This document shows positions 14,720 through 24,100 of a stretch of 41,123 bases of DNA, piece by piece (position 1 is the first letter of the stretch; each line of letters opens with the position of its first letter). Made by a program: the position numbers and the translations under genes. Origin of the DNA: Acidobacteriota bacterium (lineage in GTDB: Bacteria; Acidobacteriota; Terriglobia; UBA7540); NCBI GenBank assembly GCA_021817045.1, contig JAKAWG010000049.1, forward strand, positions 1 through 41,123. Direction: 5' to 3'. The notes under the pieces were generated by a model that saw nothing but the letters and a program-made list of their open reading frames with translations, was not told where the DNA came from and did not search any database.

Positions 14720-17530
14720 ATGCTGCACCTATTCTCGATGCGGTCCTCGCATCCCTTCGAAGGCTTGCATTCTTGTGAACCAACCCTAGGTTTGCCCCCG
14801 TCCACCGCGCAGAGGAGTTCTTGGAACGAAAGATTGCAGGCTTTCCCTCGCGGCCTGGTGCCGCTGGCGATGAGCGCATGCTCAGCCCTCTTTGTTTTGG
14901 CTTTCTTGTTCCCCGCACCCGCGCTGGCAGAGAACGGCAGGGTTAACGGCACGGTCACCGATCCTTCCGGCGCGGTGATTCGAGGCGCCACCATCACGAT
15001 TTACGATCCCGCCAGCCGTTACGAGCGCGCCACGGTAACCAATAACTCGGGCCGTTTCAGTTTCTTCAATGTTCCTTATAATCCGTACCACATGACGGTT
15101 ACAGCAAAGGGGTTTTCTCTGCACGTGCAGGACGTTGAGGTACGCTCGTCGGTTCCCCTTAATCTGAAAATCATCATGAAGCTTGCGGTCGGCGTGCAGC
15201 ACGTGACCGTCACGGCGCAGTCCCACGACCTTATCGAGAAAACGCCCACGAACCACACCGATATTAACCGCAGCATGTTTAAGCGGCTTCCGCTCGAGAG
15301 TGTGTCGTCCGGACTGAGTTCGCTTGTCACGCTGGCTTCACCCGGAATCGCTTCGGATTCGAACGGTATGTTTCACGGCATGGGCAATCACGCCTCAAAT
15401 TCGTTCTCGATCGACGGCCAGCCCATCACAGACCAACAGAGCAAGCAGTTTGCAAATGAGCTCCCCGTCGCCGCAGTCCAATCGCTGGAAGTGATTCCCG
15501 GCGCGCCGCCCGCGAACTACGGCGGCAAGACAAGCGTCGTCGTCGTAACAACAACTCGCTCGGGCCAGGGTATGACGACACCGCACGGCGACGTGACGGC
15601 ATCCTACGGGACGTTCGGCACAAGCACGGGAGGGTTCGACGTGGGTTACGGAGGGCAGAACTGGGGCAACTTCATCGCAGCAAACGGATTGAATACCAGC
15701 CGCTTTCTCGACGCGCCGGAATTCGACGTGATGCACGACAAGGGGAACGAGGAAAACATCTTCGACCGCTTCGATAAGCAGTTCGGAGTCAAGAACTCGA
15801 CTCACCTGAACCTTTGGTGGACTCGTTCCTGGTTTCAAAATCCCAATTCGTACGATCAGCAGCTTCACTTCGGCCTCACGAATCCTTTGACCGGAGCACC
15901 GCTAGGCCCCACCGATCAGCGCTCGCAACTGAAGACCATCGATGTGGCCCCGTCCTGGACCCGCATCGTCAATAACGCCACTGTGTTCACACTCAACGGC
16001 TGGGTGCGGCAAGATCAGTTCAACTACTACCCGAGCGGCAACCCCTTTAACGACTTTTCGCCTGACCTTCAGTCTGAAACGTTCCGCCAGTCGCGCAAGC
16101 TCACCAACATGGGCGGCAAGACCGAGGTGGACTACCAAAAAGGGATCAATGGTGTCAAGGCCGGCGTTTCGTACATGCAGACTTTCCTGGACGAAGGAGA
16201 TCAGCTCGCCATCGTCGATCCGACGCTCGTCCCGTCACTCGGCTGCGAGCTGGCGCCTGGCGTCCCTATTCCCGGCACCCCGTGCGCAGCGCTGGCTCCT
16301 TACGATTTGACGGAGGGAGGACGGTACTTCGAGTTCAACGGGCATACCGACGTGAAGGAGCTTGCTCTCTACGGGCTGGATCAGATCTCGAAAGGAAACT
16401 TCACTGCGAACATTGGACTGCGGGCCGATTTGTATAATGGCATCACCATCGCCCGCCAGGCGGAGCCTCGCGTTGGCGCCGCCTATAACATTAAACGTAC
16501 GAGCACAGTTATTCGAGTTTCCTACGCTCACACGCTGGAAAGCCCTTTCAATGAAAACCTGATCATCTCCAGCGAGGGCTGCAATTACCCCTTTCTTGCT
16601 GCCCTTGTCCCACCGCCCGGCGTCCCCTGCCCGGTGACGCCAATCCAGCCCGGCATGAGCAATCAATATCACGCCGGCCTGGAACAGGCCATTGGAAAGT
16701 ATGCTGTTGTGGATTGGGAGTACGTTTGGGATTACTACCACAACGCCTATGATTTCGGGGTGGTTGGCAACACACCTCTCACTTTTCCCATCGAGTGGTC
16801 CCGAGCGAAGATCCCGGGATGGGACGGCCGCCTGACCATTCCCACCATTCACGGCTTTTCTGCATTCTTCGTCGCCTCCAGCGTCGCGTCGCGTTTCTTC
16901 CTGCCGCAAGTCGCAGGCTTGCCCATCGTTCCTGCTTCAACCGGCGTCTTCCGCATCGACCACGACGAGTTCTTGAACACAACGATGCACCTTGAATATC
17001 AGCCGTGGAAGCGCGGGCCGTGGTTTGGCTTCAACTGGCGGTATGACAGCGGGTTTGTTGCCGGCTCGACGCCTTGCTACAACCCGTTCACCTCAACGTG
17101 CGCACCCACCTCAACCACTGTGAACGGCGTTCCGACGGTCCTGATGCTGAACACGGCGACGAGCGTGCCGCTTACCGCCGATCAGGAGTTCGAAGCCGGG
17201 CTCACGTGTAACGGTGTCGGCGCTACGCCGTTTTTACCGCTGCCCAGTGCGTGTCCTGGTTCAGAGTTCGGTTCGACGCTCTTAAGCATACCGGCGCCCG
17301 GAACGGAAAACGACGACCACAACCCGCAACGGGTCGATCCCCGCAGCCTGTTTGATTTGGCGTTTGGTGACGACAACCTTTTTCACGGCGACAAGTACAA
17401 GTGGAGTTTGCAACTCGACGTGATCAACCTCGCCAACACGGTCGCGCTTTTCAATTGGCTGTCGACGTTCAGCGGCACGCATTACGTGACGCCGAGAACC
17501 GTCACCGTCACGCTCGGGTTCCATTTCTAA
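14720..17530 (+). CDS. TonB-dependent receptor with carboxypeptidase-regulatory-like domain (receptor 1)
   Basis: 936 residues, ATG preceded by GGGAGAAG. The N-terminus is long; the likely signal peptide is M-S-A-C-S-A-L-F-V-L-A-F-L-F-P-A-P-A-L-A (residues 51-70), so a start at 14870 is possible. A carboxypeptidase-D-regulatory-like domain follows (G-R-V-N-G-T-V-T-D-P-S-G-A-V-I-R-G-A), then a plug-like region with F-S-I-D-G-Q-P-I-T-D and a beta-barrel ending V-T-V-T-L-G-F-H-F with terminal Phe, as outer-membrane proteins have. It should import a ligand across the outer membrane with TonB energy. The His/Cys small protein upstream suggests a metal complex, but nothing in the barrel proves that. 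It contrasts with the second receptor at 21195 in its C-terminus. Confidence 0.85.
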   Translation: MLHLFSMRSSHPFEGLHSCEPTLGLPPSTAQRSSWNERLQAFPRGLVPLAMSACSALFVLAFLFPAPALAENGRVNGTVTDPSGAVIRGATITIYDPASRYERATVTNNSGRFSFFNVPYNPYHMTVTAKGFSLHVQDVEVRSSVPLNLKIIMKLAVGVQHVTVTAQSHDLIEKTPTNHTDINRSMFKRLPLESVSSGLSSLVTLASPGIASDSNGMFHGMGNHASNSFSIDGQPITDQQSKQFANELPVAAVQSLEVIPGAPPANYGGKTSVVVVTTTRSGQGMTTPHGDVTASYGTFGTSTGGFDVGYGGQNWGNFIAANGLNTSRFLDAPEFDVMHDKGNEENIFDRFDKQFGVKNSTHLNLWWTRSWFQNPNSYDQQLHFGLTNPLTGAPLGPTDQRSQLKTIDVAPSWTRIVNNATVFTLNGWVRQDQFNYYPSGNPFNDFSPDLQSETFRQSRKLTNMGGKTEVDYQKGINGVKAGVSYMQTFLDEGDQLAIVDPTLVPSLGCELAPGVPIPGTPCAALAPYDLTEGGRYFEFNGHTDVKELALYGLDQISKGNFTANIGLRADLYNGITIARQAEPRVGAAYNIKRTSTVIRVSYAHTLESPFNENLIISSEGCNYPFLAALVPPPGVPCPVTPIQPGMSNQYHAGLEQAIGKYAVVDWEYVWDYYHNAYDFGVVGNTPLTFPIEWSRAKIPGWDGRLTIPTIHGFSAFFVASSVASRFFLPQVAGLPIVPASTGVFRIDHDEFLNTTMHLEYQPWKRGPWFGFNWRYDSGFVAGSTPCYNPFTSTCAPTSTTVNGVPTVLMLNTATSVPLTADQEFEAGLTCNGVGATPFLPLPSACPGSEFGSTLLSIPAPGTENDDHNPQRVDPRSLFDLAFGDDNLFHGDKYKWSLQLDVINLANTVALFNWLSTFSGTHYVTPRTVTVTLGFHF

Positions 17531-17560
17531 GCTGCTGGACACCCGGGTGGCAGCGCCGCG

Positions 17561-17652
17561 TGGAGTGCGGCAGCTTGCTGCCGCTTTGGGCGCACCCGTG
17601 GCCGGAAGCAAGCTTCCGGCCCGGAAAAGCGGGAGCAAGCTTCCGCATTCCA
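17561..17652. repeat. Palindromic REP/BIME-like element with three hairpins
   Basis: Three stem-loops follow the receptor stop: 17567-17584 (GCGGCAG-CTTG-CTGCCGC), 17601-17620 (GCCGGAAG-CAAG-CTTCCGGC) and 17629-17646 (GCGGGAGC-AA-GCTTCCGC). The outer arms 17561-17590 and the reverse complement of 17623-17652 are near-identical, both starting TGGARTGCGGMAGCTTGCT. The unit is thus an inverted repeat around a central hairpin, like a BIME. It may also stop transcription after receptor 1. Confidence 0.75.
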
Positions 17653-17721
17653 TAGCGGTACGAGTTTGGCGTGACCGTCGCTTTGGTTGCAGCCACCGGG
17701 CCGCGCTGCGTAAGATAGAGC

Positions 17722-18456
17722 GTGGATATGAACAGCAAGAGCCTGAGCGGGGTGCGCCTTGTGGTTTTCGATCTGGACGGAACCTTGATCGACAGCGAAA
17801 TGGATCTCGCGCAAAGCGTGAACGCCACCCGGAAACACTTGGGCCTCGATCCGCTGCCTCTCGAACTGGTGGCGACATACGTCGGCCAAGGCGTGACAAC
17901 GCTCATACGCCGGTCCCTTGGCCCGGAAGCCTCCGAAGAGACAATCGAAAGGTCAGTTGCCTTTTTCTTGGACTATTACGGCGACCACATGCTCGACCAT
18001 ACGAAGATGTACTCGGGCGTCCGGGAAGCTTTGGACGCGCTCGATGGCCGCACGCTTGCCGTCCTCACGAACAAGCCGGTCAATTTCAGCCGGCGCATTT
18101 TGCAAAGGCTGAGCCTGGATTCATGCTTCGCGTTTATTTACGGCGGCAACAGCTTCGATCAAAAGAAGCCCGATCCAGTCGGCTTACTCCGGCTGATGGA
18201 GGATACGGGTGCGTCGCCGCCCGCAACCATGATCGTGGGAGACTCGGACGTTGACATCCAGACGGGGCGCAACGCCGGCACTTGGACTTGCGCGGTCACC
18301 TATGGCCTTGGCGCGCACACGCTCGCCCAGAGTTCGCCTGACCTAGTCGTGGACGACCTGCGCAAGCTGGCCAGCCTGCTCAACCGCGCCGAAAGCGCAA
18401 ACCTTCCCCCGTCCCCGCTCCCGGCGGGCGAGACGGGAGCGCGAAGCGACGGGTAG
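17722..18456 (+). CDS. gph: HAD-superfamily hydrolase, phosphoglycolate phosphatase-like
   Basis: 244 residues from GTG at 17722 (ATG at 17728 is an equal alternative). HAD motif I is V-V-F-D-L-D-G-T-L-I-D-S, motif II V-L-T-N-K-P, motif III K-K-P-D-P, and motif IV I-V-G-D-S-D-V-D-I-Q-T-G-R-N-A-G. The cap between motifs I and II is helical, C1 type, as in Gph. Gph removes phosphate from 2-phosphoglycolate formed in DNA repair, but related HADs act on other small phosphates, so the symbol is provisional. The last 16 residues (P-P-S-P-L-P-A-G-E-T-G and on) look like read-through into repeat-like intergenic sequence instead of a conserved end. Confidence 0.8.
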   Translation: MDMNSKSLSGVRLVVFDLDGTLIDSEMDLAQSVNATRKHLGLDPLPLELVATYVGQGVTTLIRRSLGPEASEETIERSVAFFLDYYGDHMLDHTKMYSGVREALDALDGRTLAVLTNKPVNFSRRILQRLSLDSCFAFIYGGNSFDQKKPDPVGLLRLMEDTGASPPATMIVGDSDVDIQTGRNAGTWTCAVTYGLGAHTLAQSSPDLVVDDLRKLASLLNRAESANLPPSPLPAGETGARSDG

Positions 18457-18524
18457 GAGCTGTCACGCCGCGGGCAGTTCCTTGCATTCGCCCGACAAAA
18501 AGCCCCGCGAAAGTAGGAAGTGCA

Positions 18525-18758
18525 TTGGGTTCTCAAATCGGGAAATTTCTGGCCATTGCAGGGCTCGTGATCGCCGCCCTCGGCGGTTTACTGATGACTG
18601 GTGCCCGCTTTCCGACGCTGGGGCTCGGCAGGCTGCCGGGCGACATCGTCTATAAGGGCAAGCACGGGGCGTTTTATTTTCCCATCGTCACTTGCCTGAT
18701 CCTCAGCGTGGCGCTGACGCTGGTCCTTTGGGTCGTGTCATTGCTGACCCGCCGCTGA
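18525..18758 (+). CDS. DUF2905 small membrane protein
   Basis: 77 residues from a TTG start at 18525 with AGGAAG upstream. Two transmembrane helices (about 8-26 and 50-72) flank the conserved G-R-L-P-G-D-I-V-Y and F-Y-F-P-I-V-T-C of the DUF2905 family (PF11146). Function is unknown. It sits 23 bases before xseA, and the two may be co-transcribed. Confidence 0.85.
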   Translation: MGSQIGKFLAIAGLVIAALGGLLMTGARFPTLGLGRLPGDIVYKGKHGAFYFPIVTCLILSVALTLVLWVVSLLTRR

Positions 18759-18781
18759 GGGGTCGCGGCAAACGAGGTAAT

Positions 18782-20140
18782 TTGGTTCAAGCCGCATTCG
18801 ATTTCGGAACCTCTCGCAGGATTTACTCGGTTACAGCCCTGACGCAGGAGATCCGCAGGCTGCTCGAACCGCGCTTCCCGGACGTTTGGGTCGAAGGCGA
18901 AGTCTCAAACTTTCGCGCCGCCGGCTCCGGCCACCTGTATTTTACGCTGAAGGACGCGACGGCCCAATTGCGCGTCGTCTGCTTCCGCAACCAGGCGCGG
19001 TATCTGAAATTCAAGCCACAGGACGGCGTCTCGCTGATCGCGCGAGGCTCTCTGAGCGTTTACGAGCCGCGGGGAGAATATCAGCTTGTTGCCGAATACT
19101 TGGAGCCGGCTGGGCTGGGCGCGCTGCAACTGGCTTTCGAACAATTGAAGCAGAAACTCGCCGCCGAGGGCCTCTTTGACGCCGCGCGGAAGAAGCCTTT
19201 GCCGCTGCTGCCGAAGACGATCGGGGTGGTCACTTCCCCTTCGGGCGCCGTTATCCGCGACATTCTCCGCGTCCTCAAACGACGCTTTCACAACGTGAAT
19301 ATCCTCCTGTATCCGGCCCGTGTGCAAGGCGAAGGAGCCGCGCAAGAAATTGTGGAGGGCATCCGCTACTTCAACCGGAGCGGCACGGCGGAGGTGCTGA
19401 TCGTGGCGCGCGGCGGCGGCTCCATTGAAGACCTATGGGCGTTTAACGAAGAAATCGTGGCTCGCGCGATTGCCGCCTCCCGCTTGCCCGTTATCTCCGC
19501 CGTGGGACACGAAACCGACTACACCATCGCGGACTTCGTCGCTGACTTGCGCGCGCCCACGCCTTCGGCTGCCGCCGAGTTGGTGGTGCGTCGCCGCCAG
19601 GATTTTGAGGCCGACCTCAAGGATCGCGAGCGACGTATGGGGCAAACGATGAGGCTCCGCTTTTCCGAGTTTCGTCGCCGGCTCACCGAGCTCGCCATGC
19701 ACCACGCCTTCCAGACTATCTCAACGCGGCTGGCCGCGCGCGCGCAGCGGATCGACGAAATCGAAACTGGCCTTGACCGCGGTCTCTATGAGCGCGTGCG
19801 CCACGCGCGCGAGAAATGGCTTCATGTTTCAAGCGGGATTCTGCGGTTCGATTTCCACGGCCTCGTCGACCTTAGCCGCGGCAGGTTGGGCGAAATTGAG
19901 GTCAAGCTGTACACCGCTCTCGCGCGATACCTGGACGAGCGGCAAAACCGCGTCGCCCACTTCGAGGCCGTCTTACGGGAACGAAACCCCTTGGTCATCC
20001 TTGGACGCGGCTATTCGATTGCTCGCACCGCCGATGGCACCATCCTCCGCGACGCCGCCGACGCTGAAGTCGGAAGCGGGATCAACGTGAAGCTGGCCCG
20101 CGGCGAGCTTGACGCCACGGTGCTCGGAAAGCGCCCCTAG
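18782..20140 (+). CDS. xseA: Exodeoxyribonuclease VII large subunit
   Basis: 452 residues from TTG at 18782, preceded by GAGGT at the right spacing; the frame is open further upstream but those codons overlap the DUF2905 gene and are not family-like. An N-terminal OB-fold domain has V-W-V-E-G-E-V-S-N-F-R and G-H-L-Y-F-T-L-K-D; the catalytic core has V-T-S-P-S-G-A-V-I-R-D, A-R-G-G-G-S-I-E-D-L-W-A-F-N-E-E, and S-A-V-G-H-E-T-D-Y-T-I-A-D-F-V-A-D-L-R. A coiled-coil stretch and the C-terminal G-R-G-Y-S-I-A segment complete it. XseA with XseB degrades single-stranded DNA to oligonucleotides. No xseB follows within the next kilobase. Confidence 0.95.
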   Translation: MVQAAFDFGTSRRIYSVTALTQEIRRLLEPRFPDVWVEGEVSNFRAAGSGHLYFTLKDATAQLRVVCFRNQARYLKFKPQDGVSLIARGSLSVYEPRGEYQLVAEYLEPAGLGALQLAFEQLKQKLAAEGLFDAARKKPLPLLPKTIGVVTSPSGAVIRDILRVLKRRFHNVNILLYPARVQGEGAAQEIVEGIRYFNRSGTAEVLIVARGGGSIEDLWAFNEEIVARAIAASRLPVISAVGHETDYTIADFVADLRAPTPSAAAELVVRRRQDFEADLKDRERRMGQTMRLRFSEFRRRLTELAMHHAFQTISTRLAARAQRIDEIETGLDRGLYERVRHAREKWLHVSSGILRFDFHGLVDLSRGRLGEIEVKLYTALARYLDERQNRVAHFEAVLRERNPLVILGRGYSIARTADGTILRDAADAEVGSGINVKLARGELDATVLGKRP

Positions 20141-20252
20141 CCGGTTGCTGAAAAGTATCCGGCAAAGATGCTTGCTTAGGAGTGCGGTTTGGACACGGGG
20201 CGGCTGGGGCGGCCATCATGCCAATTGGCCCATGAGGAATGTCGGTTAAAAA

Positions 20253-20281
20253 TTGCTTGTTTTCAATAACTTGGTGGCTTT
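20253..20281 (+). repeat. Direct repeat copy A (29 bases)
   Basis: Matches 20394-20422 at 27 of 29 bases; the shared core is TTGTTTTCAAT-R-ACTTGGTGGCTTT. The copies are 141 bases apart in the AT-rich gap. Confidence 0.75.
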
Positions 20282-20393
20282 ACAATTCTCGCCCTAGCCT
20301 TTATAAGTTAATCATTCTAAAAGGTATTTCTCACTTCAAGCCGAACCGCTTGGTTTTGTTTTTGGTTTTGTTCTGCCTAAGCAAATTTTAATG

Positions 20394-20422
20394 TTGTTTG
20401 TTTTCAATGACTTGGTGGCTTT
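20394..20422 (+). repeat. Direct repeat copy B (29 bases)
   Basis: Second copy of the repeat at 20253-20281, with two substitutions. It could be a target-type duplication, a binding site pair, or residue of a short mobile element. Confidence 0.75.
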
Positions 20423-20488
20423 TCCGGCCAAATAAACAATCCATTATTCTTGCTCAAAGCTCCTAGCCCCAGGTTCCTCTTCAGAGCC

Positions 20489-20529
20489 GTCGGATGGAGC
20501 GTAGAATCGTCGGCCTGGAGCGTAGGACC
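20489..20529 (+). repeat. Imperfect tandem duplication of a 20-21 base unit
   Basis: GTCGGATGGAGCGTAGAATC is followed at once by GTCGGCCTGGAGCGTAGGACC. The two units share GTCGG and TGGAGCGTAG. Confidence 0.65.
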
Positions 20530-20658
20530 CAACGAAAGATACGCTAGATATGTAGTCTTCAGAAGTGCCACGACAAAGCTCCTACGATAAATCAGCGAGG
20601 GGATAGTTACTTAATGATACACAGAACGGTTCCCTTCGTCAAGTCAGGAGGATGACAT

Positions 20659-20982
20659 TCTGCGTGAGTTGTCACGCAGACTCTTTACCCCGCCATTTTG
20701 TGGGGACCCCACGCCGCCTCCGCATCAAACTGACCCACAACCCAGGCGGGAGCGGACGCGCACGATGGATCTGCGTTGCTACTCGGTTTTGCAGATCCAG
20801 GTATCGCCGCTGCAGAGCCTTAAGTGAGCGCCGCCACTCTCCTCTTTTGCCTTTTCTTAATGCAGCCCTGATACCAATTTGACGACCTACATAGAGATCT
20901 AATTCGAGGTGGCACGTCCCGTTGTTTGGGATGTGTGCGATGACGCATACTCGCGCACATGGCACAGACTGCCATGTGCGCG
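20659..20982 (+). ncRNA. Candidate structured RNA or leader: run of consecutive stem-loops before TonB receptor 2
   Basis: Seven stems follow each other: 20659-20667 with 20672-20680 (9 pairs); 20714-20723 with 20746-20755 (9 of 10, one mismatch); 20766-20774 with 20791-20799 (9); then directly adjacent 20800-20805 with 20870-20875, continuing as 20809-20814 with 20861-20866 and 20820-20824 with 20856-20860; 20913-20920 with 20928-20935 (8, one G-T); 20936-20939 with 20944-20947; and 20952-20964 with 20970-20982 (13 perfect pairs). A short palindrome lies at 20700-20712. The strand is assumed from the downstream gene. No known RNA family is recognised. Confidence 0.45.
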
Positions 20983-21194
20983 CCACCCAGGTTTAATCCT
21001 ACCCGTGGGCTCAGATGCGTATGAAACCAGCTCGTCGTCCGCTATTCTACTAGGCAGAACAATCAGGATGTATCCGATTCCCGTCTTTTCGCTTGACAAG
21101 CGAAATCGAAGCAATTAAGAATATGTGCATTTTTGTAGATATTCTTCTGTTCAGAACGCGACCTGGAACAGCGCCAAGCGGGAGGATGGGACAT

Positions 21195-24100
21195 ATGAAA
21201 ATCATCGTTAAAGGCGTCCTGTTAACTTCGATAATTGTGGCCGCGGCGGGCCTTTCAATGGGGCAAAGCCAATACGGCGCTACGGGGACGATCCTCGGAC
21301 ACATTAAAGACGTTTCGGGTGCGGCGGTGCCGGGCGCCAAAGTGACCCTGCGTAACGAACAAACCGGGATCACGCGCGTCTTCACTACCACGAGCGCGGG
21401 CGATTACATCTTCGTGAATCAGATCCCGGACACTTATGAAGTAACCGTCGAAAAGACCGGGTTCAAAAAGACGAGGACCTCGGGCTTGATCCTTCAAGTG
21501 GAGCAGACGTTGCGGCAGGATTTTACACTGCAGGTCGGATCGACCAAGCAGCAGGTGACCGTCAGCGCCTCCGCGCCCATGCTGCAGACCGATAACACAA
21601 CCATCGGCGAGGTGGTGAACTCACGGACGCTTAGCGCACTGCCTTTGAATGGCCGGGATTACACCACCCTGATTTCGATCAATGCTGGAGTCACGGAGCC
21701 GGCCGGAGGAATCCAGACAAGCATCTTTGATCAGCACGGAGTGGATACAACCTGGCAGGGAACCAGCGTGGACGGGCAGGAAGTCGGCACGACGAGCTAC
21801 ACGGTGGACGGCATCACGAACACCGACATGTTTTTCAGCAAGGCGATGAACCTGGTTTCAGCAGATGCCATCCAGGAATTCAAGCTGGAAAACGGGCTCT
21901 ATTCGGCGGCGAGCGGGTTCGGCTCCGCCCAGGTGAACGTGGCCATCAAGTCCGGGACAAATCAGCTTCATGGCAGCGCCTACGACTACATTGAAAACGA
22001 CGCACTGCAGCCCGCCGACTTAATCAACTCCTCCTTGAACGCGGTGAGTGGAACGGCCTTGCCCCTGCACCCCGCGTTCAACCAGAACCAGTTTGGCTTT
22101 GCGCTGGGCGGGCCGGTGCTGATTCCCAAGATTTACAACGGGCGGAACAAGACCTTCTGGTTTGTCGCCTATGAAGGCGGCCGCCAGGTCTGCGCCCTTT
22201 CAACCTGTCCGTCGAGCCCTGGGACTCGGGAAGCCCAGGTGCCGACTGCGGCTGAGCGGAACGGCGATTTCTCCGATTGGCCTTTCCCTATCTACAATCC
22301 CCTAACCACGGGCTCGGTTCCCGCAACCGCGACGGACCCGACCGGACGGACGGTTTTTGCCAACAATACGATTCCCACCAGCATGTTCAACCCGATCGCG
22401 CAGAAATGGCTGAGCTATTTTCCAACGCCCAACGTCTCCTGCACGATGCCCTGTCTGAACTATACCGATCTTGTCAAGGACGCGATCACGACGGATACGG
22501 TCAATAGTCGAGTGGATCACAAGCTAACTAACCGGGACGAACTGAGCGGCACTTTTATCCTCTCCCGTGACATTCCGACGTACAATTCAAATTTTCCTGA
22601 CAGCGCCTCGACGGCCTTCACGCGGACACGCCTGGTGGGACTGGATCTAATTCACACGTTCAGCCCGAATATGATTAATGACTTTCGCGCCGGCTATGAC
22701 CGCGAGCTTTTTCACGAAGGCTCGGTCACTTCCTTTGGTCCGAATCTGGCCTCGCAACTGGGTTTCGTGAACGGCACGCCCAATCCGGCGTTTTACGGCC
22801 TTCCCGGGTTGACCCTGAACGACGGTTACGGCGGCCCCGGAAACAACAATAACGGCTACACCCAGACGGACAATATTTTCGAATATGCCGACAATTTCAC
22901 CTTGATTCACGGCCGGCATACGTTCACGATCGGCACGGACGACCGGCGCTATCAGCTTTACAATATCGATTGCTTTACCTGCAACGGCTCCGTGGGTTTC
23001 ACCGGAGCCTATACCGCATCGAATCCGGCCTTGGCGGGCAAGCCAGGGGCGGAAAACGGCAACGGTTTTGCCGACTTCTTGCTAGGAGATCCTTTTAACA
23101 TCAGCGCCCCGGTTCCTTTGGCCTCCGACCTTGTGAACGTCCGCTCGACCTACTGGAGCTTTTTCTTCCAGGATGACTTTCACGCCACGCCACGGCTGAC
23201 GGCGAACCTCGGCATTCGTTATGACATTCCGGAAGCCATGCACAGCGTAACCAACGATGGAGCGGTGCTTAATCCCGCAACTCCTGGAGGCGGGCTAATC
23301 TGGGCCAGTAATTCCGTCACTAAGCTGGTTACCGGCGCTCCGTTTGCATCGACTTACTATCAGTGCTGTACCTCGAACGAGCTCGTCCCGACCGATCATC
23401 GCGACATCTCGCCGCACGTGGGCCTCGCCTGGCGGCCGCTGAAAAACAACGACCACCTGGTGCTGCGCGCAGGTTACAGCATTTCCTATGATGTCTTCGA
23501 GCGCTTCTACGACCTCACTAACTATGACAGCAACATCCTCTCTGTGGTTGAGGCGAACCCAAACTATCCCGCGGCAACGGGGCTTGAAAACGTCTCCCCC
23601 TTGGCCCTGAGTACATTGTGGCTGCCGCCGATCACCATCTCGCCCACCAGCGTGCCGCCGCCGTACGAATTCTTTACTCAGACGGAATGGCCGGGCAACC
23701 GCGATCCCTATACCCAGCAGTGGGGCCTGGACACTCAATATCAATTCACGAATAACCTGATGCTGGACATCGGCTATGTGGGCGCGCATACGCTCAACCT
23801 GCCTCAGCAATGGGAATTCAACGCGGGGTTCAACCCGACGGTGCCTGGCGACCTTTGCAACAGCCTCCGGGACCGCTCGCAAGCGATCGGGAAGAATGCC
23901 GCCTGCCTCAACGATCCAAACTTTCAACCTATAGACACCCGCGATCCGTTCCCCAATTTCGCTCCGAACGCTTACGCGAACGCATTGAATCTTTATTCAA
24001 ATTACAACGCCCTCCAGGTGCGATTGGAAAAGCGCTTTTCACAAGGCTTGCAATTTGACGCCAACTATACGTGGTCGAGGGCATTCACGACGGGAATGTC

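Larger units (their letters stand above)
20141..20658. other. Gene-free stretch after xseA, partly AT-rich, with short repeats
   Basis: No coding region with family-like character is seen on either strand. The part from about 20230 to 20460 is clearly richer in A and T than the surrounding DNA. It contains the direct repeat pair at 20253 and 20394 and the tandem pair at 20489, described separately. Confidence 0.6.

Noticed and set aside
17561..20529. CRISPR array from the short repeats in this part
   Set aside because: Repeats are two-copy or palindromic, lack regular spacers, and no cas genes are present.
20672..20986. Minus-strand open frame of about 104 codons across the gap before receptor 2
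   Set aside because: No family-like motifs, no ribosome binding site, and it covers a series of perfect stem-loops, which explain its composition better than coding.
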